The notes under the pieces are model-generated. The model worked only from the letters and a program-made list of their open reading frames with translations. It did no database searches and was not told where the DNA came from. Source: a virus. Taken from it: a stretch of 38,634 nucleotides of DNA. Of this stretch, positions 13,952 through 19,990 are shown piece after piece. Position 1 is the stretch's first letter; every line of letters begins with the position of its first letter. The stretch spans positions 1 to 38,634 of IMG/VR virus record IMGVR_UViG_3300013117_000172, one strand, 5' to 3'. Both the position numbers and the translations under genes were made by a program.

Positions 13952-14134
13952 TTCTCTTCTTTGAATTCTTTATATGTAAGATATGTGACCGAGATTTCTT
14001 CTTCTGCTCCACAGTCTAATATCAAGCAGACCAGCTTTGCACGGATGCGAGCTCCAAAGTGGGTTGCGGTGCACTGCAACGACACTGCCTCATTTCCACA
14101 CTTTTTTGCATTTAAGATCGAATTTATCTAGCAT
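13948..14134 (-). pseudogene. zinc-ribbon gene with one-base frameshift in an A6 run
   Basis: The ATG at 14134 with GGGGGTGA upstream opens MLDKFDLKCKK, then the frame closes after 14 codons. A one-base change at the six-A run (T6 at 14102-14107 on the given strand) joins it to a second open segment starting CGNEAVSLQCTATHFGARIR and ending YLTYKEFKEEK, whose stop overlaps the SWIM gene start by 4 bases. The joined product of about 61 residues has CxxC (KCKKCG) and a second cysteine pair (VCLILDC), a plausible zinc ribbon. No start codon exists in the second segment. This could be a real mutation, a homopolymer sequencing error or programmed frameshifting. It is the first gene after the main leftward promoter. 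Confidence 0.75.
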
Positions 14135-14195
14135 CTGTCTCACCCCCTTTCATTCAAAGTTTCATTCAATTTCCTCTTTTCATTTTCACGTCTCA

Positions 14196-14224
14196 ACCAT
14201 ATCACATTCAAAATGAAATGTCAA
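14196..14224 (-). promoter_or_regulatory. main leftward sigma70-type promoter
   Basis: Reading leftward, TTGACA (14219-14224) and TATGGT (14196-14201) are 17 bases apart. It lies about 60 bases before the first gene of the long leftward operon. CATTCAAA-type half-sites of the palindrome family lie in the spacer (14205-14212) and in the leader (14151-14158, 14163-14169). Confidence 0.85.
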
Positions 14225-14264
14225 CATCTTTCCAATGGTTATTTTAAATTACAGTTCATTCCAT

Positions 14265-14289
14265 AGATCATTCAAAATTTAAACGAACT
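14265..14289. promoter_or_regulatory. 25-bp palindrome, site 7
   Basis: A complete copy directly after the stop of the gene at 14288-14992 and about 41 bases upstream of the -35 box at 14219-14224. Unlike most copies, it lies far from a ribosome binding site but close to a clear promoter. Confidence 0.82.
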
Positions 14290-14992
14290 ATTCTTTAATT
14301 GCACCTTTTACCAATTCCTCCACATCCACTGGAGCATTCTCCTCCACTTGACTCTTCCTATCCCTCTCTTCAATCTCCTCCGCTTTCCTTTCAATCTCCT
14401 CCGCAGTCATCTTTCTCGGCACATCACTCTTCCTCGTAACAACCTGTCCACTCTCCTTCGCCACTTCAATTGCTTCCTTCGCAGCCTTTCTAAACTCTTT
14501 CTCCTCCACACCTTTAATCCTCTCCTCTGCACGTTCAAGTGCTTCTTCAATACTCTTCCTCGGACGTCTTTTAGTTTTACCCAACGGCCTGTGAGCATCA
14601 TCGAGTTGTCTTGCGCTGGATATTTTCTCTCTCAAACTTCCTCTCCTATCACTCAATATCTGATTATGCAGTGCGTTCTTCTTCCCTCTCCCTCCTCTAT
14701 TCAACTTAACTCCGAACCTATTCTCCAACATAGCTCTCGCCACAGCTGTATCATCTATCAACTCCACCTCTCCATCTTCTGTCAATTGAGTCACCAGTGC
14801 CTCAAGTGGCACTCTCACTACTTGACTCATGAACCTCGGATAGGTCCCACACTTCTCCAACCACTGTCCAAGTGTAGCTATCACTCGACTATCTAACCAC
14901 ACTTGAACTAGCACATCACCCTTGTAATTCAGCGGATTCATCACACTACTCCCTCTCGTACTATCCTTCGCATACTCTTTCTCTTCACTCAT
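14288..14992 (-). CDS. basic/charged protein next to the origin-like region, unknown
   Basis: A 234-residue protein. The N-terminal half (residues about 20-110) includes VQVWLDSRVIATLGQWLEKC, FMSQVVRVPLEALVTQLTED and an Arg/Gly-rich KLNRGGRGKKN, which suggests DNA binding. The C-terminal half is a long charged helix with many Glu, Lys and Arg (AEERIKGVEEKEFRKAAKEA). The coding strand is unusually purine-rich. It lies between the iteron-rich segment and the main leftward promoter, where a replication initiator or origin-binding regulator would be expected, but no known initiator motif is seen. AGGAGAC lies upstream of the ATG. Confidence 0.6.
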   Translation of the reverse strand: MSEEKEYAKDSTRGSSVMNPLNYKGDVLVQVWLDSRVIATLGQWLEKCGTYPRFMSQVVRVPLEALVTQLTEDGEVELIDDTAVARAMLENRFGVKLNRGGRGKKNALHNQILSDRRGSLREKISSARQLDDAHRPLGKTKRRPRKSIEEALERAEERIKGVEEKEFRKAAKEAIEVAKESGQVVTRKSDVPRKMTAEEIERKAEEIEERDRKSQVEENAPVDVEELVKGAIKE

Positions 14993-15029
14993 CTCATTTG
15001 TCTCCTTTCTCTAAATGTTCATTGTTTGG

Positions 15030-15385
15030 AACGGCACTAACCACATTGACCATAATGACCAAATTGACCACATTTACTACACTTACTATATTAAGTGCTT
15101 TAGTCCCATTGCGTCCTCCCCTCGTGCCGTTAATGTCGTTAATGTCGTTAATATGGTTAGTTCGGCACTAACAATATATTTATATATACATATATATGTA
15201 TTATATACACTATCTATATTATATATATTATATATATTAACAACACTAACCATAATGTTGACACTACAGCACTAAAACCACGGGTGGGCAACGCAATAGC
15301 ACTAAAGCACTAAGTGACCATATTAACCATAATGACCAAATTAACGACATTAACCATAATATCATAAATATGGTCAATGTCAAGG
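15030..15385. repeat. iteron-rich, AT-rich origin-like region
   Basis: This stretch holds many short repeats in both orientations: three tandem GTTAATGTC-type units (15129-15150), TAACCATAATG/GACCATAATGACC units at 15048-15060, 15248-15256 and 15323-15360, and five GCACTAA copies (15034, 15165, 15269, 15299, 15307). GTGCCG (15124) and CGGCAC (15163) are inverted around the tandem set. Positions 15170-15240 are almost pure A/T (TATATA-rich), like a DNA unwinding element. Repeats plus an AT-rich segment next to a candidate DNA-binding gene resemble plasmid or phage replication origins. The interpretation is inference. Confidence 0.72.
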
Positions 15386-15401
15386 CATTTCTCTGTACCA
15401 T
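15264..15401 (-). CDS. possible 45-residue hydrophobic peptide across the repeats
   Basis: An open frame starting MVQRNALTLTIFMILWLMSL that stays hydrophobic for most of its length because the repeats encode Leu, Ile, Trp and Ser. GAGGGAG lies 4 bases before the ATG and a 25-bp palindrome lies just upstream, the same order as at real genes. However, a good promoter (15356-15383) lies inside it and the sequence is constrained by the repeats, so it may be only the relic of a start signal. Confidence 0.3.
   Translation of the reverse strand: MVQRNALTLTIFMILWLMSLIWSLWLIWSLSALVLLRCPPVVLVL
15356..15383 (-). promoter_or_regulatory. leftward promoter inside the origin-like region
   Basis: Reading leftward, TTGACA (15378-15383) and TATTAT (15356-15361) are 16 bases apart. 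Transcription would cross the iterons and the A/T-rich segment before reaching the gene starting at 14992, as expected for transcriptional activation of an origin or expression of an autoregulated initiator. Confidence 0.68.
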
Positions 15402-15417
15402 GTCTCCCTCTTCTTAA

Positions 15418-15442
15418 AGATCATTTAAATTTTGAACGATCT
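15418..15442. promoter_or_regulatory. 25-bp palindrome, site 8
   Basis: A nearly perfect copy located between the leftward terminator at 15476-15511 and the promoter at 15356-15383. It also stands directly before a GAGGGAG-ATG. Confidence 0.85.
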
Positions 15443-15475
15443 CGATTCCCTCACTTTGAGTTACGATCTTTGAGC

Positions 15476-15511
15476 AAAAAGAAAGGACAACAACTTCTGT
15501 CATTGTCCTTT
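15476..15511 (-). terminator. rho-independent terminator
   Basis: AAAGGACAA (15482-15490) pairs with TTGTCCTTT (15503-15511) around a 12-base loop. Read leftward, CTTTTTG follows. It closes the transcription unit holding the genes at 15711-16091 and 15523-15666. Confidence 0.85.
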
Positions 15512-15522
15512 TAAGATATTGG

Positions 15523-15666
15523 TTATATTCTATCATTTTCGATATTATTCACCAGCCGTATTAATCTATCTGTAGTAACTTCTTTAAACTCGTCTTCATT
15601 AAGCTCTTTAGAATCTCTATAGATATTGTCGACTATATCTCTGTATAGATCATCTCTATTATACAT
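15523..15666 (-). CDS. 47-residue acidic protein
   Basis: A small gene starting MYNRDDLYRDIVDNIYRDSK, helical and rich in Asp and Glu. AAAGGAGGG lies 4-5 bases before the ATG and a terminator follows 12 bases after the stop. It shares a unit with the gene at 15711-16091. No family recognised; small acidic phage proteins are sometimes inhibitors of host factors, but nothing here shows that. Confidence 0.68.
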   Translation of the reverse strand: MYNRDDLYRDIVDNIYRDSKELNEDEFKEVTTDRLIRLVNNIENDRI

Positions 15667-15680
15667 AATTCCCTCCTTTC

Positions 15681-15699
15681 TATATTTGTGCAGTTCATG
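15681..15699 (+). repeat. left inverted repeat flanking the gene at 15711-16091
   Basis: TATATTTGTGCAGTTCATG is matched in inverted orientation at 16124-16142 with 17 of 19 positions the same, including 12 in a row (GTGCAGTTCATG). The pair encloses exactly one gene. Confidence 0.75.
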
Positions 15700-15710
15700 C
15701 CGGTTAATGG

Positions 15711-16091
15711 TTATTCGCTCTTGATTGTTAATGCTTCTGGGTTATCAAGGGCGGCATTGGCTAATTGTTCGGCTTTTTGTTGTGCAACTCCGGCATTCAT
15801 GAATGTTGTTACGAGTTCCGCTTTTTGCTGCTCACGGGATTTAATTGTCTGACCAATGGTACTTGCATTAAACGTCTGGCCATTCAATTCTCGTATCTCT
15901 TCCAAGGTCAATTTTCTCCAGGGTCGTTGACCAGCAATGATTCGATTCGAGGTCAACCATTGCCGGATGTCATTGTCCGAACAAGATCGATAATCAATCT
16001 TGATTGACAAAGAGCATTTGTCCCCTGCATCATTGGTTATCGAAAGAGCATGTTCCACCACTCCGATCATTTTCCCTATTGTATTATCCAT
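15711..16091 (-). CDS. hypothetical protein between inverted repeats
   Basis: A 126-residue protein starting MDNTIGKMIGVVEHALSITN. It has a middle IDYRSCSDNDIRQWLTSNRI and a helical Ala/Gln-rich C-terminus (REQQKAELVTTFMNAGVAQQ). No family recognised. The ATG at 16091 follows AAAGGGGAT; an upstream ATG at 16139 would run through the inverted repeat and is less likely. It is transcribed leftward from the promoter at 16187-16215. The composition is somewhat richer in G/C than its surroundings. Flanking inverted repeats suggest a cassette or a regulated hairpin. Confidence 0.66.
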   Translation of the reverse strand: MDNTIGKMIGVVEHALSITNDAGDKCSLSIKIDYRSCSDNDIRQWLTSNRIIAGQRPWRKLTLEEIRELNGQTFNASTIGQTIKSREQQKAELVTTFMNAGVAQQKAEQLANAALDNPEALTIKSE

Positions 16092-16123
16092 GTCATTATC
16101 CCCTTTCATGTTGGAATGTATGA

Positions 16124-16142
16124 CATGAACTGCACTCATATA
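16124..16142 (-). repeat. right inverted repeat flanking the gene at 15711-16091
   Basis: The inverted partner of 15681-15699: CATGAACTGCAC, then TCATATA. It lies in the 5' untranslated part of the gene, about 33 bases before the start codon. Confidence 0.75.
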
Positions 16143-16186
16143 AAATTGTCAATGAACACTCGATGACTGAATCTCGATCATGACGC

Positions 16187-16215
16187 ATTATTACATGAAT
16201 GATATACCATGTCAA
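16187..16215 (-). promoter_or_regulatory. leftward sigma70-type promoter
   Basis: Reading leftward, TTGACA (16210-16215) and AATAAT (16187-16192) are 17 bases apart, about 100 bases before the gene starting at 16091. ACTCGAT (16158-16164) lies just downstream and is repeated elsewhere in the control region. Confidence 0.72.
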
Positions 16216-16492
16216 GGATTATTTATTCCCTCACTCAACATATTGATATCATTGAACATTTCAGTTCGTCGACTCGATGGGGGAGATTCATGTGATTAGC
16301 GGCGGGGTTGCCACTCTCACATTTTGTCTGAAAGATTCATATAATGTACAACATTGTACATATGCATCGAGTCACACGTCACGTGCATCGAGTTGTAAAA
16401 TGAAAAAATGTAGGATGTTAGGTGAGGAGATTGTTCGGAATTTGGACAAACTTCCGTGATTTGTAGAGAGTAGAAAAATACCGAATATTACG
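16216..16492. promoter_or_regulatory. divergent control region with candidate operators
   Basis: No gene is supported here. An 18-bp palindrome with ATGTACAA/TTGTACAT arms lies at 16344-16361. TGCATCGAGT is repeated at 16363-16372 and 16384-16393, exactly 21 bases (two helical turns) apart. The same core occurs inverted as ACTCGAT at 16158-16164 and 16272-16278. The region lies between promoters that fire left and right, so these look like binding sites of a regulator that sets the direction of transcription. Confidence 0.62.
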
Positions 16493-16521
16493 TTGACACC
16501 GCACTAAAAGTGTGTTATAAT
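16493..16521 (+). promoter_or_regulatory. consensus rightward promoter of the late operon
   Basis: TTGACA (16493-16498) and TATAAT (16516-16521) are 17 bases apart, a perfect sigma70 consensus. Its spacer holds a GCACTAA copy (16501-16507), the same motif found five times in the origin-like region. It is the only clear rightward promoter before the late genes, and so strong a promoter implies that it is repressed when not needed. Confidence 0.93.
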
Positions 16522-16548
16522 GTAGGCAGGAGAATGGAGGTGGTTAGA

Positions 16549-17163
16549 GTGAGTGAGGTAGAGAAAGTTGGAGAAAGTCCGCTACGGATGGAAGGCGTTG
16601 AGAGGAGAAACGGTCTCTATGGATTTGAGTATGCGGAAAGTGATCAGAGGCGCAAGCCGAGGAGTGAGGGCACTTATCACATTAAGCAACTTTGGCAGCG
16701 CAGTCATGAGATACTTAACTTGGCAGCACGAGGGTTTAAGAATGTAGAGATTGCAGAGATCCTCAACATTGATCCTAGTACGGTCTCAGCAACGATTAAT
16801 TCTGATCTGGGTGAGAAGAAACTTTCCGAGCTCCGCTACGGTAGGGATTTAGAAGCTAAAAAAGATACAGAAAAAATTCGAGTGTTGACGAAGAAAGCTA
16901 TTTCTGTCTACAATGAAGTCTTCGATGATGACTCTGGTGAACTTGGATTGAAAGATAAGAAAGATGCTGCTAAGGATGTTCTCATGGAATTCAGCGGATT
17001 GCGAGTTCCCACGAGAATCCAGAGTCAGTCTGTTAGCACTGTCTTGACTTCGGAAGAACTCGAAGCATTCAAAGCCCGAGGCACTGCAGCTGCAAGAGCC
17101 AGTGGATTAATAGTCGACATTACATCTGAAGGTAAAGATGAGCCTGAGACAGCATCAGAGTGA
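16549..17163 (+). CDS. probable terminase small subunit (helix-turn-helix)
   Basis: A 204-residue protein from GTG with GGAGGT 7 bases upstream. Earlier starts overlap the promoter -10 box or its transcription start and are not used. A helix-turn-helix lies near residues 58-85 (AARGFKNVEIAEILNIDPST, then VSATIN). A charged helical middle follows, with KDKKDAAKDVLMEFSGL and a C-terminal tail. Small terminase subunits bind the packaging site with such a fold, and this gene is first in the late operon. The large subunit gene lies 8.3 kb downstream, so the call rests on position and fold; a late transcription regulator is the main alternative. Confidence 0.62.
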   Translation: MSEVEKVGESPLRMEGVERRNGLYGFEYAESDQRRKPRSEGTYHIKQLWQRSHEILNLAARGFKNVEIAEILNIDPSTVSATINSDLGEKKLSELRYGRDLEAKKDTEKIRVLTKKAISVYNEVFDDDSGELGLKDKKDAAKDVLMEFSGLRVPTRIQSQSVSTVLTSEELEAFKARGTAAARASGLIVDITSEGKDEPETASE

Positions 17164-17434
17164 GTTTGCTAAGAAAGTCCCTTTATTAATTCTCTACGCT
17201 TACTCACTTGGTTATGAAGTCACTATTGGCGATGTCTGGGCAAAAGATGGTCACAGGAGAGGAAGTTTCCACTATAAAAAACTAGCGATTGACTTAAACT
17301 TGTTCAAGAATGGAAAGTATCTCAGGAAAACCTCTGACCACAAACCTCTCGGATTATTCTGGGAGTCCATCGGAGGTTCCTGGGGAGGTCGATGGAAAGA
17401 TGGGAATCATTATTCTTGGGGAGAAAGTAGATGA
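17138..17434 (+). CDS. M15-family peptidase endolysin
   Basis: A 98-residue protein matching the phage M15 (L-alanyl-D-glutamate or D-Ala-D-Ala type) peptidases. It has SFHYKKLAIDLNLF with H45 and D52 (HxxxxxxD zinc motif) and DGNHYSW with H91 as the third zinc ligand. It should cleave peptide cross-links in host peptidoglycan at lysis. There is no signal peptide, so it needs a holin. The start overlaps the previous gene by 26 bases and has AAGGTAAAG before it. The length is near the minimum for this family. Confidence 0.88.
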   Translation: MSLRQHQSEFAKKVPLLILYAYSLGYEVTIGDVWAKDGHRRGSFHYKKLAIDLNLFKNGKYLRKTSDHKPLGLFWESIGGSWGGRWKDGNHYSWGESR

Positions 17435-17835
17435 TTAGCCTCGCAGGGAAAATTGTCTTAATCAGTCTCCTGTGGTCCACAGTGGCATTCGCTGGCTACA
17501 CATTCAATGTTAAGTTAGAATGGCTTCCTCAAGAATGTGATTTTTTCACTGTCTACACATTAAAAGATAATGAAACTGAATCACAAGTGGATGAAGGAAT
17601 CACTGACAACTCATTCACAATTAAGAATCTTTCCCCAGGCCTTTATCAATTCTTTGTCAGTGCTAGTAATAAATATGGAGAAAGTGATTTAAGTGAAAGA
17701 GCTCTCATAAATGTAGAATGTCCCTCAGCAGATCTTAACAATGATGGAGTGGTTGATGCTGCAGATTACGCTATCTTCACTAAACAATATCTTCAAACTT
17801 GCAAGATTAAAGAGATAAAAGTAGGAGAAAAATAA
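17431..17835 (+). CDS. secreted FnIII plus dockerin-like protein
   Basis: A 134-residue protein. Residues 1-21 are a Sec signal peptide (cleavage likely after VAFA). Residues about 24-97 look like one fibronectin type III domain (FNVKLEWLPQ, SFTIKNLSPGLYQFFVSASN). Residues 101-112 (DLNNDGVVDAAD) are a dockerin/EF-hand-type calcium loop, followed by a helix and LQTCK. Dockerins normally come in pairs and bind cohesins; only one repeat is present. It lies between the endolysin and a short membrane-associated protein, with ATGA and TAATG overlaps on both sides, so it belongs to the lysis cassette by position. Its role is unknown; a spanin-like or envelope-binding role is possible. Confidence 0.78.
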   Translation: MISLAGKIVLISLLWSTVAFAGYTFNVKLEWLPQECDFFTVYTLKDNETESQVDEGITDNSFTIKNLSPGLYQFFVSASNKYGESDLSERALINVECPSADLNNDGVVDAADYAIFTKQYLQTCKIKEIKVGEK

Positions 17836-17996
17836 TGGACTTTGTAGCAAGCAACTGGGAATATTTCCTTCTCGGCTTTATGATCCTCGAGAAAATTGTC
17901 AAGATCACGCCGGTCAAGTGGGACGACATTCTAATCGATGGACTTAAAGGAATCTTCCTCGAAATCGGTAGATTGAAAGGTAAATCAATCAGATGA
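17835..17996 (+). CDS. 53-residue membrane-associated protein, holin candidate
   Basis: A small gene starting MDFVASNWEYFLLGFMILEK, followed by IVKITPVKWDDILIDGL. The hydrophobic stretch at residues about 8-25 could insert into or lie on the membrane, and the rest is amphipathic with a basic tail. It overlaps the previous stop (TAATG) and the next start (ATGA). Similar short proteins accompany endolysin genes in other phages. A holin or pinholin-like role is plausible but unproven, because only one possible membrane span is present. Confidence 0.7.
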   Translation: MDFVASNWEYFLLGFMILEKIVKITPVKWDDILIDGLKGIFLEIGRLKGKSIR

Positions 17997-19048
17997 ATCC
18001 AAAAGTCTCCATAATAATATCTAACAGAAACGATGTTGCAATGTTAGTTGTCACAGTCCGTTCTTGTATTGAAGAATTGAGACCGCTAGGAAAAGGCGCT
18101 GGAGAGATAGTCATTGTTGATAACTCGGATGGCACTGTATATGAGATGCTTAAAAGTGCTCTCCCAATGAGTTATTGTAAAGAAGGAATTTTGAAAATCT
18201 ACCGTCAAGATTTCAACTGTCTCTTCACAGCTCGTGAGAAAGCTATAAGAGAGTCCTCTGGTGACTATGTCATGTGTTTAGATTCTCACATGATAGTTGG
18301 CAGGGATTGTATCGTTAACTTAGTAAATTTCATGGAAAGACACTTCAATAACTCTTCACTAGCCTTCGCACACGCTCCTATCACCTGGGCACATCATCAT
18401 GAGCGGACTGCTCGACATGACCGAGATATGTCAGAGAATGAACTTGGAGACTGGAACATCTTTTATGATTACGAGCAGACTATAACTTGGAAAGGTATGC
18501 CCTGGATGTGTAGGCGAGACTGGTTCCTTGATAACCAAAATGGTCTCGGTGGCTATGGAGCACTTTCAGAGCACAAAATTAGCTGGGGCGGAGGCGATAT
18601 GCACATTGGAATTAAGCCTTGGCTTCTCGGCTTTAAAAATTGGGCAGTGCCAACTAATCCCTGCATTCACATAGGTCCCTTTCCAAAACCTCCTGAAGAA
18701 CCTAGAAAAGAAAATCTCATCTACATTAAAGACATTAAACCTTCCAACAATTTCCACTCACATCAGTATAGACTCTACAGTGACAGCGGAAACTTTCCTC
18801 ATGCTTTTGGATTCCTTGTCTCATGTTATGTTCTTGGAGGCGAAGAGATGATGCAGAGAAATAAGGAACTTATCGCTAAAAGATTCGGACGGTATATAGA
18901 TATTGACAAGTGGTGGGATAAAGCTAAGGAACTTGGTGAAGATGAAAAGCAGTGGCTTGATGAAAGAAAGGTCACATCCTTTGAGCAATTGTTAGTCGAT
19001 GAACCTTGGAAAGATTATTCGGAATTTGAACAATCTATCGGTGCTTGA
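17993..19048 (+). CDS. GT-A family 2-like glycosyltransferase
   Basis: A 351-residue enzyme. It opens VSIIISNRNDVAMLVVTVRS, the start of a GT2-type nucleotide-sugar domain. IVIVDNSDG near residue 43 and CLDSHMIVG near 95-103 follow. The DSH in place of DxD is the metal-binding form seen in polypeptide GalNAc-transferases. GLGGYGALSEHKISWGGGDM near 190 resembles the acceptor-side GGxxxEDxE-type motif. It transfers a sugar to an unknown acceptor: a tail protein, capsid or host surface glycan. It lies in the late operon between lysis genes and tail fibres, which hints at virion or receptor glycosylation. Confidence 0.82.
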   Translation: MNPKVSIIISNRNDVAMLVVTVRSCIEELRPLGKGAGEIVIVDNSDGTVYEMLKSALPMSYCKEGILKIYRQDFNCLFTAREKAIRESSGDYVMCLDSHMIVGRDCIVNLVNFMERHFNNSSLAFAHAPITWAHHHERTARHDRDMSENELGDWNIFYDYEQTITWKGMPWMCRRDWFLDNQNGLGGYGALSEHKISWGGGDMHIGIKPWLLGFKNWAVPTNPCIHIGPFPKPPEEPRKENLIYIKDIKPSNNFHSHQYRLYSDSGNFPHAFGFLVSCYVLGGEEMMQRNKELIAKRFGRYIDIDKWWDKAKELGEDEKQWLDERKVTSFEQLLVDEPWKDYSEFEQSIGA

Positions 19049-19989
19049 TGGCGATTAAGTATATCAGAATAGGTTCAATGGAAGATATTCATGGCTATGA
19101 GAATGGAGACTATGATGCAGCCATTGAAACTGACGAGCCGATTAAATCTGGGAATCCAGTAGACCCTAATGATGTTGTTACATTGAGTTCCTTAGGAACA
19201 ATGCTTGCTGGATATCTAAAAGCAGACGGAACTACTGACTTAACAGGTGATTGGAGTATCTCATCCAACAGCATCACACTTGTTCTTGGCCTTCTCACTG
19301 CTTTCAGAGCAGTCTTCAACGGCTCAACTGAACCAATGATCTCGATAGAGGATTCTGGTCTCTCTAATAATAACAGGGAGTGGCTCCAAATCTTTAACAA
19401 AGACAATGTAAAAATGGTTGAAATTGGATCTATTACAAATGGAAATCCTGAGATAAGATTTGGCGATGCTGAGAATACAAAAGTCGGATTTCCTCTCTCT
19501 GATCCTACCTACTTCGCCTTTATAAATGATGAGACCGAATTCTGGCTTGGGAATGTAGCTGATCCAACCATATATTTTAATTACTATAATGGGAGTGGTG
19601 AAGCCCATGGAAGATCGGCTAACCTTCAAGGTGTGGTCTACTGGCTCACGTCGATTACTTTCTATGGTAATCACTCCACTAGATACATAAAAATTATCCC
19701 TAATACTGTTAATGATGAGCCTGTGGAATTTGAGTTTGGAGGTTTCACTACTGGTATCTTTATAGATGACAATAAAAATTTCTTCTTCGGTACAGGAAAA
19801 GATGCATCTATAAGCTATGATGGAAGTGATTTAGTAATCGATCCTCAAGAAGTTGGCGCTGGAGGAGTAAGAATCTTAAACATGAAATCAGGTGCAACAC
19901 AAGTTGCTGCTGGTGCTGCAGCTGATGAATTGTGGAAAACATCTGGTCATGCAACTTTACCAGACAACGTAGTAATGATTGGAGTATAA
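19048..19989 (+). CDS. tail fibre-like structural protein
   Basis: A 313-residue, beta-rich protein starting MAIKYIRIGSMEDIHGYENG. It continues with IETDEPIKSGNPVDPNDVVT, a pattern common at the head of phage fibre proteins. The body has repeated short strands with Gly/Asn/Asp turns (for example YFNYYNGSGEAHGRSANLQG). The end SYDGSDLVIDPQEV followed by GAGGVRILNM is typical of fibre shafts. It has no signal peptide, unlike the next three proteins. The start is ATG at 19048, overlapping the stop as TGATG. Confidence 0.75.
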   Translation: MAIKYIRIGSMEDIHGYENGDYDAAIETDEPIKSGNPVDPNDVVTLSSLGTMLAGYLKADGTTDLTGDWSISSNSITLVLGLLTAFRAVFNGSTEPMISIEDSGLSNNNREWLQIFNKDNVKMVEIGSITNGNPEIRFGDAENTKVGFPLSDPTYFAFINDETEFWLGNVADPTIYFNYYNGSGEAHGRSANLQGVVYWLTSITFYGNHSTRYIKIIPNTVNDEPVEFEFGGFTTGIFIDDNKNFFFGTGKDASISYDGSDLVIDPQEVGAGGVRILNMKSGATQVAAGAAADELWKTSGHATLPDNVVMIGV

Positions 19990-19990
19990 T

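Noticed and set aside
14348-14896. Rightward frame of 182 codons opposite 14288-14992
   Set aside because: It is a Ser/Leu/His-rich shadow of a purine-rich gene. The leftward frame has the ribosome binding site and a sensible protein.
15012-15038. Degenerate palindrome upstream of the gene at 14992
   Set aside because: GTTC and GAAC arms occur, but the spacing is one base longer and the centre does not fit. Kept out of the count of 13.
15015-15275. Rightward open frame of 86 codons over the iterons
   Set aside because: Its sequence is only translated repeats (Tyr/Ile/Leu runs) and A/T sequence, with no start signal. It is treated as a by-product of the origin-like region.
15030-15385. CRISPR array
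   Set aside because: The repeats are 7-11 bases, in both orientations and without unique spacers of regular length.
16277-16459. Rightward open frame of 60 codons in the control region
   Set aside because: It has no good ribosome binding site, runs through the 18-bp palindrome and the TGCATCGAGT repeats, and lies upstream of the promoter. The codons look incidental.
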